Notes: a model not told the origin generated them from the sequence alone. 38,921 nt of DNA from Klebsiella pneumoniae (GCA_945865755.1 CAMBFS010000017.1:1-38921), one strand, 5' to 3'; counted from the first letter of the stretch, positions 7,939 through 15,348 are shown. Program-made: numbers and translations.

Positions 7939-8373
7939 TTACTTTTGCCCTTTGATTTTTGCCTTTTGATTTTTGATTTCTCGTCTTCCGCACCGCTGAC
8001 AGACCCCACGAATGGCGAGGCTGTGAGCAGCGATGGTGAATCCTTCTCTGACGAGTGAAGCGAAGTCCATCCGACGGTCTCGCTCCACCTTCACGTCCTC
8101 AACGCGCCCACACTGCTGACAGATGAAATGGTCATGTTCTTCCAAGGTCGGATCATAGCGCGCGGTCCGATCGCCAAAGAACAGCATCTGAATGGCTCCG
8201 TCTTGGACGAGTCGTTGCAGATTGCGATAGACCGTCCCCAGACTGATATGCGGTGAAATTTTCCGCACCCGCAGGTAGATCTCCTCCGCGCTAGGATGCG
8301 TGTGATCCCCTTCAATCGCCGCGGCGATCACCGTGAGTTGTTGTGTGATCCGTTGCCGGATTGCGCGTTCCAT
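7939..8373 (-). CDS. Fur/PerR-family metalloregulator
   Basis: A transcriptional repressor of the Fur superfamily, 144 residues from ATG 8373 (GAGAGGA just before it); an upstream GTG at 8409 is a weaker option. The winged helix contains HPSAEEIYLRVRKISPHISLGTVYRNLQRL, the Fur DNA-recognition region. Next come the regulatory metal site EEHDHFICQQCGRVEDV and a second CxxC (CQRCG), giving the two-CxxC structural zinc site. PerR-type peroxide sensing is suggested by the rubrerythrin gene in the same operon. The last 12 or so residues (NQKAKIKGQK) are encoded by a heptamer array and are not family sequence. Confidence 0.88.
   Translation of the reverse strand: MERAIRQRITQQLTVIAAAIEGDHTHPSAEEIYLRVRKISPHISLGTVYRNLQRLVQDGAIQMLFFGDRTARYDPTLEEHDHFICQQCGRVEDVKVERDRRMDFASLVREGFTIAAHSLAIRGVCQRCGRREIKNQKAKIKGQK
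7942..7980 (-). repeat. Heptamer array (TTTTGAT/TTTTGCC) inside the fur 3' end
   Basis: Five to six 7-bp units (CTTTTGC, CCTTTGA, TTTTTGC, CTTTTGA, TTTTTGA) run directly into the stop codon region of the Fur-family gene, so the array encodes that protein's basic C-terminal tail. The unit family is the same as at 19221-19270 and 20230-20867. Confidence 0.8.
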
Positions 8374-8416
8374 GATGTCCTCTCGCGGTCGTTTCCCAGA
8401 CCTCGCCACGTCGGCT

Positions 8417-8992
8417 TCAGAGGTCCGCCGCTAACGACCGCCGCGTGTCCGGGGAGAAGACAGTCCGGGCATGGTAATTGGGATGCGCGATCACCAGGCG
8501 TGCCTCTTCCTCTCCATTCCGAAAGGCCGTGCACGCCTCGGCGGATAAGGGAAACCGCACATACTGCACCGCGCTCAAGTTGTCTTCCGTGCTACGCCCA
8601 CCTTCAAAGACACCGGAAATGGTGAATTGACTCCCAATCTGAAGCGAGACCGCCTGGTCAATCCCAATGAGGCGCACGAGCGCCGGGCGAATCTCGGCTT
8701 GCTCGGTGATCTCAATCAACATCGTGGCGGATAGCTCACGCTCATCGGGAATCAAATCGTTGTAGACCGCCACCTCGAAACGCACCTTATCAATGTCGGT
8801 GATATGCTCGGCGCGCAGCATCTCTTGAATCTGAAACAGCACGGTCTCTCGGTTCTCGAACACGAAGGTGACCCGATCTCCCACCGAGACGCGGCGGAGC
8901 GTTTTTAGCTCAATAATACGGCGACGAAAGTCGTCACGAATTTTTTCGTACCGTTCCAGGCCCATGATTTCGTCGAGCGTCACCTTCCACAT
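8417..8992 (-). CDS. DUF3501 family protein
   Basis: A 191-residue protein matching DUF3501. The opening LDEIMGLERYEKIRDDFRRR, then RRVSVGDRVTFVFENRETV and FQIQEMLRAEHI, followed by YNDLIPDERELSATMLIEI, are the characteristic blocks. The function is unknown. Family members are commonly found beside rubrerythrin and Fe-S oxidoreductase genes, which suggests a role in redox or peroxide defence. Here it lies between rubrerythrin (82 bp upstream) and the Fur-family gene (43 bp downstream), all on the minus strand and presumably one transcript. GGAG lies before the ATG. Confidence 0.85.
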   Translation of the reverse strand: MWKVTLDEIMGLERYEKIRDDFRRRIIELKTLRRVSVGDRVTFVFENRETVLFQIQEMLRAEHITDIDKVRFEVAVYNDLIPDERELSATMLIEITEQAEIRPALVRLIGIDQAVSLQIGSQFTISGVFEGGRSTEDNLSAVQYVRFPLSAEACTAFRNGEEEARLVIAHPNYHARTVFSPDTRRSLAADL

Positions 8993-9074
8993 CGGAACTC
9001 CTTGTTACCTCACGGTTCCGTTGATGGCAAGGAATCGCGAAAAGAGGCATGGCGTGCCCCTCTTCGCGGAGCCA

Positions 9075-9500
9075 CTAGCCATTCAACGAATCAAGCCCTT
9101 TGGTAAATCGCCCAGCGTGCGACTTTTCCGCGCGCGCCAAGGTCTCGAACCACTCGGCGACCTCGACAAACCCTTCATCACGCGCGGTTTTCGCGAACCC
9201 CGGATACATCTCGGTGTATTCGTAGGTCTCACCTGCAACCGCCGCCGCTAAGTTCTTCGCCGTATCACCAATGGGCTTGCCCGTCGCCGGGTCTCCAACC
9301 TCCTTGATGAAATCGAGATGACCAAAGGCATGACCAGTTTCGGCCTCGGAGGTATCACGGAACAGACCGCCCACATCAGGATACCCTTCAATATCCGCTC
9401 GGCGGGCGAAATAGAGATAACGACGATTTGCTTGCGACTCACCCGCGAAGGCGTGTTTCAGATTGTCGAGTGTCTTGGACCCATTCAGCGCTTTTGCCAT
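9075..9500 (-). CDS. Rubrerythrin-family diiron protein
   Basis: A 141-residue ferritin-like protein that reduces hydrogen peroxide using a diiron site. The helices carry [16 protein letters not shown] (first ExxN/Y pattern), [15 protein letters not shown] (ExxH), [17 protein letters not shown] and [12 protein letters not shown] (second ExxH). The C-terminal rubredoxin domain of classical rubrerythrin is absent, so this is the short erythrin-only form. ATG 9500 is chosen because AAGGAGG lies 7 bp before it; the extension to 9539 would run through the Fur-type operator. It is the first gene of an operon with DUF3501 and a Fur-family regulator. Confidence 0.9.
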   Translation of the reverse strand: MAKALNGSKTLDNLKHAFAGESQANRRYLYFARRADIEGYPDVGGLFRDTSEAETGHAFGHLDFIKEVGDPATGKPIGDTAKNLAAAVAGETYEYTEMYPGFAKTARDEGFVEVAEWFETLARAEKSHAGRFTKGLDSLNG

Positions 9501-9518
9501 ACCGCATTCCTCCTTAAT

Positions 9519-9531
9519 GAGAATTATTCTC
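9519..9531 (-). promoter_or_regulatory. Fur/PerR-type operator
   Basis: GAGAATTATTCTC is a perfect 6-1-6 palindrome and resembles the core of Fur-family operators. It lies 18 bp upstream of the rubrerythrin ATG on the minus strand, just before the ribosome site, where a bound repressor would block transcription. Because the operon ends with its own Fur-family gene, autoregulation is the natural reading. Binding itself is inferred. Confidence 0.7.
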
Positions 9532-9626
9532 GATAGCAATGAAACAAGAGACGCCCACTGTCAACGGCCCCACGCCGGGCGCGAGAGTGCTGACCGTTGT
9601 CCTAGAACATTCCGCCCAGCTCCGTT

Positions 9627-10016
9627 ATGACACCCAACATGGAGTATCTGCTCATTGGACTGGGAGGGTTTTTAGGCGCCAACGCGCGCGACATCATGGC
9701 ACGGTGGATCGGACGGCTGTTGGGGCTCGGTTTTCCGTATGGCACTTTCATCATCAATGTGAGTGGCAGCTTCTTCCTTGGATTCCTCATGGGCTGTCTC
9801 CACCACCGCCCGCTTGATTTTCTGCCGCATCGGCTCTTCTTCGCCGTTGGTTTTCTTGGTGCCTATACCACCTTCTCCACCTTCAGCTACGAGACCCTCC
9901 GATTCGTGCAAGATGGACAATTCGCTGTCGTCCTCATCTACACCGTCGGCAGTGTCCTGCTCGGACTGCTGGCGGTCTGGTGTGGGTTTGTCTGCGGGAA
10001 GTTCCTCGTCCCGTAA
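9627..10016 (+). CDS. crcB: Fluoride channel CrcB/Fluc
   Basis: A 129-residue, four-helix membrane protein of the CrcB/Fluc family, which works as a dual-topology dimer exporting fluoride. Signatures seen are GGFLGANARD in TM1, TFIINVSGSFFLGF with the pore-lining Asn in TM2, and GFLGAYTTFSTFSYET with the Phe-box residues in TM3. Length is normal. No fluoride riboswitch was recognised in the roughly 110 bp upstream. The start could be ATG 9627 or ATG 9639. Confidence 0.93.
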   Translation: MTPNMEYLLIGLGGFLGANARDIMARWIGRLLGLGFPYGTFIINVSGSFFLGFLMGCLHHRPLDFLPHRLFFAVGFLGAYTTFSTFSYETLRFVQDGQFAVVLIYTVGSVLLGLLAVWCGFVCGKFLVP

Positions 10017-10021
10017 CCACG

Positions 10022-10132
10022 ATGACGCTCAAGGAACAAGAACTCTTAGTGATTTTCCTCCGAATTCATGGTGACCCCCAGCGTGTGGAGAGGCATATCG
10101 CCCACGGCCTTGTCACGGATCGCATGGCGTGA
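10022..10132 (+). CDS. Possible small ORF after crcB
   Basis: ATG 10022 opens a 36-residue frame (MTLKEQELLVIFLRIHGD...) five bases after the crcB stop. It has a hydrophobic core and basic C-terminus but no recognised family. The AAGGAAC sequence lies inside the frame, so no clear ribosome site supports it. It may be a remnant or chance frame. Confidence 0.2.
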   Translation: MTLKEQELLVIFLRIHGDPQRVERHIAHGLVTDRMA

Positions 10133-10255
10133 CTGGTGAATAATTTTTTCCTTACCGCCGTCGAATGATGATATACTTTGGCCTACTTCGCGGGAGCGCG
10201 TGCGCATGATGACACTGGAACGAGCACGCGGCGGTATTCATGGGGGGAGTTATTT

Positions 10256-10993
10256 ATGCAGTGGTTACGCATCTATCTTCTGCTAGCCGTGGGGATCACC
10301 AGTAGCGGGCTTTTCGCCCGACCGGTCCTGGCGCAAGAGAAATTTCGCTACGAAATCACCATCACGAATCTTACGCGCGGCCAGCATTTCACCGCGCCTC
10401 TGGTCGCTACTCACAAAGCCAATCTTCGCCTCTTCGCCGTTGGGGAAGCTGTTCCTCAACAACTCGCCGTGTTCGCGGAAGAGGGCACCCCAACCGCCCT
10501 CGCCGCTCTTCTTGCTGGAATGCCGGAAGTGAAAGACCTCCTCGTGACCGCCGGTGCTGGTGCCCCGACCGCGAACACGTTGCTTGATCCCGGAAAATCC
10601 ACCACGGTCACGATTGATGGCAATGCCGAGTTCGACCACCTCAGCTTCGCGGCGAAACTGATTCCCACCAATGATGCCTTTATCGCCATCAATAGCATCC
10701 CTGGCCCGCCCAGCGGCAAACCCACCATCTTGTTTGTCCCCGCGTACGACGCGGGCAGTGAGCAAAACGATGAGCGGTGCGCCTCGATCATTGGTCCAAA
10801 CATCACGGAATGCGCGGGCGCGGGCGGCGGCGGACAGCCAGGTGGCGGTGAAGGCTTCGTGTATGTCCACAATGGCATTCACGGCGTTGGTAATCTGACC
10901 GCCGCGATCCGGGATTGGCGCAGCCCCGTCGCCCGCATCATCATTCGGCGGGTCACCGACACGTCCGCTGGGCCACCCGACATCGCGCTCTAA
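10256..10993 (+). CDS. Secreted spondin-domain protein
   Basis: A 245-residue exported protein. Residues 1-27 form a signal peptide with a hydrophobic core and VLAQE cleavage region. The rest follows the bacterial spondin-domain pattern: FRYEITITNLTRGQHFTAPL at the start of the mature protein, VATHKANLRLFAVGE, a Gly/Ala-rich middle, then IPTNDAFIAINSI and PAYDAGSEQND near residue 185, the conserved core. A Gly-rich loop precedes FVYVHNGIHGVG. Bacterial members are surface or secreted proteins of unknown ligand. ATG 10256 is chosen because GGGGGGAG lies 8 bp before it; the open frame to 10178 lacks such a site and would precede the signal peptide. Confidence 0.8.
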   Translation: MQWLRIYLLLAVGITSSGLFARPVLAQEKFRYEITITNLTRGQHFTAPLVATHKANLRLFAVGEAVPQQLAVFAEEGTPTALAALLAGMPEVKDLLVTAGAGAPTANTLLDPGKSTTVTIDGNAEFDHLSFAAKLIPTNDAFIAINSIPGPPSGKPTILFVPAYDAGSEQNDERCASIIGPNITECAGAGGGGQPGGGEGFVYVHNGIHGVGNLTAAIRDWRSPVARIIIRRVTDTSAGPPDIAL

Positions 10994-11125
10994 CCAAGAA
11001 ACGCTCGCGGCAGATCGGGAGCGATGGGCCGATACTTGTCAGCCAGGAACGACATCATCAACCGCCATTCGTACCAAGTCCGCGGCCAGCCATGCAGCAA
11101 CACCACGGGCTTGCCTTAGCCCAGT
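10990..11125 (-). pseudogene. Remnant of an alpha/beta hydrolase (epoxide hydrolase-like)
   Basis: The minus strand encodes YVTLG, a stop codon, then GKPVVLLHGWPRTWYEWR followed by LADKYRPIAPDLP and a stop at 10990-10992. This is the unmistakable N-terminal strand and HGWP oxyanion region of epoxide-hydrolase or haloalkane-dehalogenase type enzymes. Residue Glu of YVTLGEGKP has become TAA, and the gene is lost after PDLP, before the nucleophile elbow. No start and no catalytic triad remain. It sits between the convergent spondin and CoA-transferase genes, so it is a decayed fragment. Confidence 0.75.
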
Positions 11126-11153
11126 GTCACATAAGGTGCACATCCCTTTGCCC

Positions 11154-12374
11154 TCAGACCGGACGGCTGCGCAAAATCCCCTTGCTCTCCAGTTCGCGCA
11201 CCTCGCTTTCGCTATAGCCCAGCCACTGCGTCAATATCTCCTCATTGTGCTCTCCCAGGGTTGGGGCTTGGAGCGTAAGCGGTCGGGGAAAGTCCGAGAA
11301 CCGCAGCGCGAATCCCGGCACGTCAAACTCGCCAAGAATCCGGTCCTGAATCGTGCGCACCGTCCCCCGCTGGCGCAGGTGCGGATGCCGTGACGCTTCC
11401 GCTACCGACAGGATCGGCGCGATCGGCACGTGGTACCCCTTGAGTATCTCAATCGCCGCATCGTCACTCTCTTGCGCCCGCATCCAGCCTTCGATAATCG
11501 CCACCATCTCGTTCAGGTTGCGCATCCGTGCGGCGTTATCGGTAAAGCGTGGGTCGCGTGCCAACCCCGGTTGCCCCATCCCCTCGCACAGCTTTGACCA
11601 GTGCTGTTCAAGGGCGGCAATAATGATCACGTAGCGTTCGCGTGCCTTGAACACCCCACAGGGAGCCGCATACCAGGAGTGGGAGCCAGATCGGGTCGGG
11701 GAGATCGCCCCCTTGCTCAGACTGTGCATCTGAAAGCTCCCCTCATGGTAATGCGCATAAGTATCAAGTAGTGAGAGGTCCAGATGCTGACCACGGCCCG
11801 TCCGCTCACGGTACAACAGCGCCGCGCAAATCGCGCCCATCGCATGCGCACCCGTCGATACATCGCCCATGGCCACCATCGGAAAGAGCGGCGGCCCGTC
11901 GGGTTCGCCCCCCATTGAAGTGATCCCAGAGTAGGCCGCCCCAACCCAGTCAAAGCCAGGTTCGTGCGCCAACGGCCCCGTTTGCCCAAAGGCGGAAATT
12001 GAACACATCACCACGCGTGGGTTAATCTGACTCACCACGTCGTAACCAAGCCCGAGTCGGCCAATCACCCCCGGCGCGTAATTCTCGACGACGACATCGA
12101 CTTTCTCGACCAGCCCTTTGAGTATCTTGAGACCTTCGGGCGTCTTGGCATTGAGACACACATCTTTCTTGCCGCGATTATGTTGGACGAAGTAGGCACT
12201 CCGTCCCTCGACGACAAGTGGCCCCATGCGTGCGCCATCGCCCGCCGGGGCCAGCTCCACCTTGATGATTTCCGCCCCCATCTCCGCCATCATCAACGTA
12301 CACGTCGGACCCGCGACAATTTGTGAGAAGTCCAAGACTTTATATCCGTCAAGCACATGTTTTGGCTGACTCAT
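11154..12374 (-). CDS. CaiB/BaiF family III CoA-transferase
   Basis: A 406-residue class III CoA-transferase, moving CoA between acyl-CoA donors and carboxylic acid acceptors. It shows the knotted-dimer family blocks: GYKVLDFSQIVAGPTCTLMMAEMGAEIIKVE at the N-terminus, FVQHNRGKKDVCLNAK, VVVENYAPGVIGRLGLGY, and MVAMGDVSTGAHA with the catalytic Asp that forms the mixed anhydride. The C-terminal part has the usual RHPHLRQRGTV motif. Substrate specificity cannot be read. AGGGGGCG lies before ATG 12374. It lies 110 bp downstream of the monooxygenase gene but a terminator separates them. Confidence 0.92.
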   Translation of the reverse strand: MSQPKHVLDGYKVLDFSQIVAGPTCTLMMAEMGAEIIKVELAPAGDGARMGPLVVEGRSAYFVQHNRGKKDVCLNAKTPEGLKILKGLVEKVDVVVENYAPGVIGRLGLGYDVVSQINPRVVMCSISAFGQTGPLAHEPGFDWVGAAYSGITSMGGEPDGPPLFPMVAMGDVSTGAHAMGAICAALLYRERTGRGQHLDLSLLDTYAHYHEGSFQMHSLSKGAISPTRSGSHSWYAAPCGVFKARERYVIIIAALEQHWSKLCEGMGQPGLARDPRFTDNAARMRNLNEMVAIIEGWMRAQESDDAAIEILKGYHVPIAPILSVAEASRHPHLRQRGTVRTIQDRILGEFDVPGFALRFSDFPRPLTLQAPTLGEHNEEILTQWLGYSESEVRELESKGILRSRPV

Positions 12375-12412
12375 AACGCCCCCTTTTTAAGCATGGTGTT
12401 CCACACAAAAGC

Positions 12413-12452
12413 TCCCCAAAAAACAGAGGGGCGAGTGCAACACCCGCCCCTC
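12413..12452 (-). terminator. Rho-independent terminator after the luciferase-like gene
   Basis: On the minus strand an 8-bp GC stem (GAGGGGCG with CGCCCCTC, 12426-12452), extended by GTG/CAC around a three-base loop, is followed by TGTTTTTTGG. It lies 33 bp past the stop of the LLM monooxygenase gene and before the CoA-transferase start, so the two genes are probably separate transcripts. Confidence 0.8.
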
Positions 12453-12484
12453 ATCGCTACGTCCTATCTTCAGCGCCCGTCACT

Positions 12485-13561
12485 CTACATATTCGCGAAC
12501 TTCGGCATGACTTCTTCCATCAGCATGCGTTGCGAATTGGACCAGGCTTCATTGTTCTCGGATTGGTCGAAGGTAAGGACCAAGAGACAGCCGAAACCGC
12601 CGGTGTCGTGCTGCATCTGTCCCAGTTTTTCCGTCACGGTTTTGGGCGACCCCACCAGCCAGCAGTAGTCCGCGAGATACTCAATGGTCACATCAGAATC
12701 GGGCACTTCAGGGTGATGCTTATACAAGCTAACCATACCGAAAGACTTGAAGAGCGGGAGCAGATATTCGCGGTACACACGGCCCATCATACCGTTGATC
12801 GCTTTGTCCCGTGCTTCCTTATCGGTCTCGGCGATATACACCTCACGCGAAATGCGCCATTCCTTGCGGTCTGGTGTGCGCCCCGCTTTTTCCGCGCCGT
12901 CCATCACCGCTTGCCAATGCGTTTTCAGATAGCTTCCGCTGAGCGCAATACTGAGCGGCATGAACCCATTCTCACCGGCGAACTTCAGCGTATCGGAACG
13001 AGGTGTGAGGCCCGCGATGCCAATCGGCGGATGCGGCTGCTGAAACGGGCGAATATGATACTTGAGCGTATCCAACATCGTGTCGATGCGATTCACCGTC
13101 CAATATTGACCTTTGTATTCAAACGGCTCCGTGCTCTTCCACAGTTTGAGAATAATATCGAGCGCTTCGAGGGTCATTTTACGGTTTTCACCCGCCGCGC
13201 CATCAACGTTAAAGAGTTTCCAATCGCTGGGCAGTCCACTGGTCCCGACACCGAGCATGACCCGTCCCTGCGACATGTGATCGAGAAACGCGACGCGATG
13301 CGCGAGTTCGGCGGGGTGATGATAGGGCAGCAAATGCGCGCCGGGACAGAGCTTAATTTTCTTGGTGCGGAGAATGGCTTGGGCCAGCAGCAAATCGGGC
13401 GCGGGATTCGGCTCCCAGGGAGCGGTGAAGTGCTCTCCGACCCAGGCTTCATGGAAACCCAGTTGATCGCACAGCGCGAGTTGGTCCAGATCCCAGCAGT
13501 GACCCTCGTAAAAACTTCGTTCCGGTGGATGGGACGGCATCATGAAGACTCCGGCTTTCAT
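12485..13561 (-). CDS. LLM-class flavin-dependent monooxygenase
   Basis: A 358-residue luciferase-like monooxygenase (bacterial luciferase TIM-barrel family) using FMNH2 or F420H2. The N-terminus KAGVFMMPSHPPERSFYEG, the region GFHEAWVGEHFTAPWEPNP, the line LCPGAHLLPYHHPAELAHRVAFLDH and the flavin-site GRVMLGVGTSGLPSDW are typical of the limonene-monooxygenase-like branch. The substrate is unknown. Such enzymes, with CoA-transferases, are multiplied in lineages degrading terpenoids or other hydrophobic compounds, which is context only. AAGGAAGGAG precedes ATG 13561. Confidence 0.9.
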   Translation of the reverse strand: MKAGVFMMPSHPPERSFYEGHCWDLDQLALCDQLGFHEAWVGEHFTAPWEPNPAPDLLLAQAILRTKKIKLCPGAHLLPYHHPAELAHRVAFLDHMSQGRVMLGVGTSGLPSDWKLFNVDGAAGENRKMTLEALDIILKLWKSTEPFEYKGQYWTVNRIDTMLDTLKYHIRPFQQPHPPIGIAGLTPRSDTLKFAGENGFMPLSIALSGSYLKTHWQAVMDGAEKAGRTPDRKEWRISREVYIAETDKEARDKAINGMMGRVYREYLLPLFKSFGMVSLYKHHPEVPDSDVTIEYLADYCWLVGSPKTVTEKLGQMQHDTGGFGCLLVLTFDQSENNEAWSNSQRMLMEEVMPKFANM

Positions 13562-13996
13562 AGTAGACTCCTTCCTTACAGTAACTCAGGTCACTGGCTG
13601 TCGATTCCGACAAGCGTAGCGCCGGGTTCCTTCTACCATCAGGTGCCATGCGGGGCAAGGAAAGCGGAGGAGAAGCCCACTCTTCTCCTCTCACCGTCGC
13701 GGTTCGCATCCACACGACTGGACGCTGCTGAAGTCGTCACGTCAGACCTGGTCTCTAGACGGGTGTCATCAAGCTGTTTGATTGTTGACTTGCCGTGGCG
13801 TTTGTCATAGCAAGTTCCCGTTATCGCGTCTTGAAATTGCTGATAATCGGCGCAGGGCAAAGCTGCTCGAAAACTCGGCTGATCGCACGTTATCAGGGCG
13901 AAATGACCAATGAATCATGGTTAGACTCCAGACAAAAGAGATAACTCCTTGCCAGGATTCTGGCTTTCTTTACGATAAGGGCCAGAGGATCGCACG
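13562..13996. other. Intergenic stretch without a supported gene
   Basis: A 435-bp region between the divergent LLM gene and the small-gene pair. A 73-codon minus frame (13639-13860) has no recognisable family, odd composition and no ribosome site, so it is not called. A CTGATAA/TTATCAG inverted pair (about 13840-13895) is visible but widely spaced. No clear promoter was found. Confidence 0.5.
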
Positions 13997-14221
13997 ATGA
14001 TATCCGTAGAATTACTCAACACCTTGCGCGCGCTGAATCGAGGAGAGAAGCTCCACGTTCTGCAGGTCTTGGTTTCCGAACTTGCCCAAGCAGAAGCTCA
14101 CCTGTTCAGGTCGGGAGGAACGTACCCGATATGGTCTCCCTATGATGCTCACGAAGCGGCAGACGCGCTGCTCACCATGCTGAAAGCAACCGAGCGGGAA
14201 GACCATGCTCAACAACGCTGA
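13997..14221 (+). CDS. Small helical partner of a retropepsin-like protein
   Basis: A 74-residue acidic protein with two features: an amphipathic N-terminal half (LLNTLRALNRGEKLHVLQVLVSEL) and the stretch YPIWSPYDAHEAADALLTML. Small proteins of this shape occur directly upstream of retropepsin-like genes in cyanobacteria and other uncultured phyla (recollection of genome neighbourhoods, not a search). It overlaps the next gene by 17 bp, so translation is likely coupled. The function is unknown; an antitoxin-like or pro-peptide-like partner role is only a guess. Confidence 0.65.
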   Translation: MISVELLNTLRALNRGEKLHVLQVLVSELAQAEAHLFRSGGTYPIWSPYDAHEAADALLTMLKATEREDHAQQR

Positions 14222-14633
14222 ACGATACCCTTTCACTCCTGTTGAGCCCATGTTAGGGGAGGCAGGGCTCCAACCCTATTTGCCGATTGTTCTCACTTAT
14301 CGAGATCAATCACTGACCGTACCAGGGCTGCTCGATACTGGGGCGATGGTCAACGTCTTGCCGTATCAAGTTGGCGTTGACCTTGGGGCAGTCTGGGATC
14401 AGCAAACAACCCGACTGCGTCTGACGGGCAACTTGGCGCAATTGGAAGCACGGGGCCTGCTGGTGTCAGCAGTCGTGGGCCAGTTCGCACCCGTACGATT
14501 GGCGTTCGCGTGGACGAGAGCGACGAATGTTCCGCTGTTGTTAGGACAGGTCAATTTTTTCATGGAGTTCGATATCTGTTTTTATCGTTCACAGTTAGCT
14601 TTTGAAGTGCGACCGAAAGAGGCAGCAGTCTAA
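14205..14633 (+). CDS. Retropepsin-like aspartic protease fold protein
   Basis: A 142-residue protein with a single aspartic-protease lobe of the retroviral type. The catalytic signature GLLDTGAMVNVLP is at residues 41-53 with Asp44, and the second half has the family's hydrophobic PLLLGQVNFF near residue 116. As in retropepsins, two copies would have to dimerise to form an active site. There is no reverse transcriptase, integrase or gag-like gene nearby, so this is not a retroelement. The start at 14205 overlaps the partner gene; the downstream palindrome at 14654 follows the stop by 20 bp. Confidence 0.75.
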   Translation: MLNNAERYPFTPVEPMLGEAGLQPYLPIVLTYRDQSLTVPGLLDTGAMVNVLPYQVGVDLGAVWDQQTTRLRLTGNLAQLEARGLLVSAVVGQFAPVRLAFAWTRATNVPLLLGQVNFFMEFDICFYRSQLAFEVRPKEAAV

Positions 14634-14653
14634 GCAATGGCTGCGGTAGGGGT

Positions 14654-14751
14654 GTCTAACTATCCGCTGCACCGCATCGCCGCCCGCGAGCGACTCTGCT
14701 GAAAGCGAAATGTTTCGGTGGGGCGGCTCGCGGTGAACGGCGGCGTTCGGC
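14654..14751 (+). repeat. attC-like imperfect palindrome 1
   Basis: A 98-bp element beginning GTCTAAC, a perfect RYYYAAC inverse core, and ending GTTCGGC, close to the GTTRRRY core. The arms show a second complementary box: CACCGC at about 14673 on the left and GCGGTG at about 14730 on the right, each 9 bp in from the core boxes. That is the R/L box arrangement of integron attC sites, and the length is typical. It lies just after the stop of the retropepsin gene. It aligns with 15713-15808. No integrase is visible. Confidence 0.5.
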
Positions 14752-14809
14752 GGCAGGAGAGATTGAGGTTCTCTGAAAAGGAAAGAAAGATCCGAGGCCT
14801 GTTATTTCG

Positions 14810-15064
14810 ATGTTCTACGGCGTGATCGTGCTGATGTACTACTTTGACAATAGGAAACATCGGCAACCGCATATCCACGTGCAATACAGCGACGAAGAAG
14901 CGGTCATCTCCATTCCTGACGGTACTGTGCTAGAAGGAACGTTGAAGAACGCAAAGCTCAAATTGGTGCACGCGTGGCTCGAAATTCACCAGGAGGAATT
15001 GCTGGCGGATTGGCGTCTCGCCATCAACGGGCACGCCGTTTTCAAGATCGACCCACTGAAATAG
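14810..15064 (+). CDS. DUF4160 domain protein
   Basis: An 84-residue protein matching DUF4160: MYYFDNRKHRQPHIHVQYSDEEAV with the conserved PHIHV, then ISIPDGTVLEGTL, and WLEIHQEELLADWRLAING near the end. DUF4160 genes are usually paired with DUF2442, as here (11 bp apart), and the pair is predicted to be a toxin-antitoxin-like module. In-frame codons before the ATG read R-P-V-I-S, matching the usual family N-terminus where an ATG would be expected at 14795 but AGG is found. The used start is therefore uncertain and the protein may be slightly shortened. Confidence 0.8.
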   Translation: MFYGVIVLMYYFDNRKHRQPHIHVQYSDEEAVISIPDGTVLEGTLKNAKLKLVHAWLEIHQEELLADWRLAINGHAVFKIDPLK

Positions 15065-15075
15065 GGAGACCCGAG

Positions 15076-15348
15076 ATGAAGAAAGTTGTGGCCGTCAAAG
15101 CAAACGAAGACTTCACCCTGGACTTGCGGTTTAACGATGGCATCCTCAGAAGATTTGATACCACCCCCTACCTCAACTCTGGGGTATTGACGGAACTCAA
15201 AGACCTCCACTATTTCCAACAAGTACGCCTTGCCTTTGGCACGGTCCAATGGCCCCACGAGCAGGACATTGGACCGGAAACCCTATACCTAGAGAGTGGC
15301 CCTCTTCCCGAAGCCAATCTCGATAGATTCGTCCAGGAACACGCCTAA
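15076..15348 (+). CDS. DUF2442 domain protein
   Basis: A 90-residue protein of DUF2442: VVAVKANEDFTLDLRFNDGILRRFD, then LKDLHYFQQVRLAFGTVQWPHEQDIGPETLYLES, where the final block is the family's most conserved part. It follows DUF4160 and the pair is likely one operon; GGGAGACCCGAG provides a modest ribosome site. DUF2442 often behaves as the antitoxin-like partner, but no activity has been shown that would decide this here. Its stop codon lies inside GCCTAAC (15343-15349), an attC-type inverse core sequence. Confidence 0.82.
   Translation: MKKVVAVKANEDFTLDLRFNDGILRRFDTTPYLNSGVLTELKDLHYFQQVRLAFGTVQWPHEQDIGPETLYLESGPLPEANLDRFVQEHA

Noticed and set aside
9540..9626. Fluoride riboswitch before crcB
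   Set aside because: The conserved riboswitch core was not found in the leader; only an unstructured GC-rich stretch is seen.
12530..13810. A 426-codon plus-strand frame opposite the luciferase-like gene
   Set aside because: It mirrors the real minus-strand gene, has no recognised family and no ribosome site. It is a shadow caused by high GC codons.
13639..13860. A possible small minus-strand gene in the intergenic region
   Set aside because: No ribosome site, no family resemblance and composition like translated non-coding DNA.
14205..14633. Retroelement or retrovirus-like gag-pol remnant
   Set aside because: Only the protease fold is present; no reverse transcriptase, RNase H or integrase sequence nearby.
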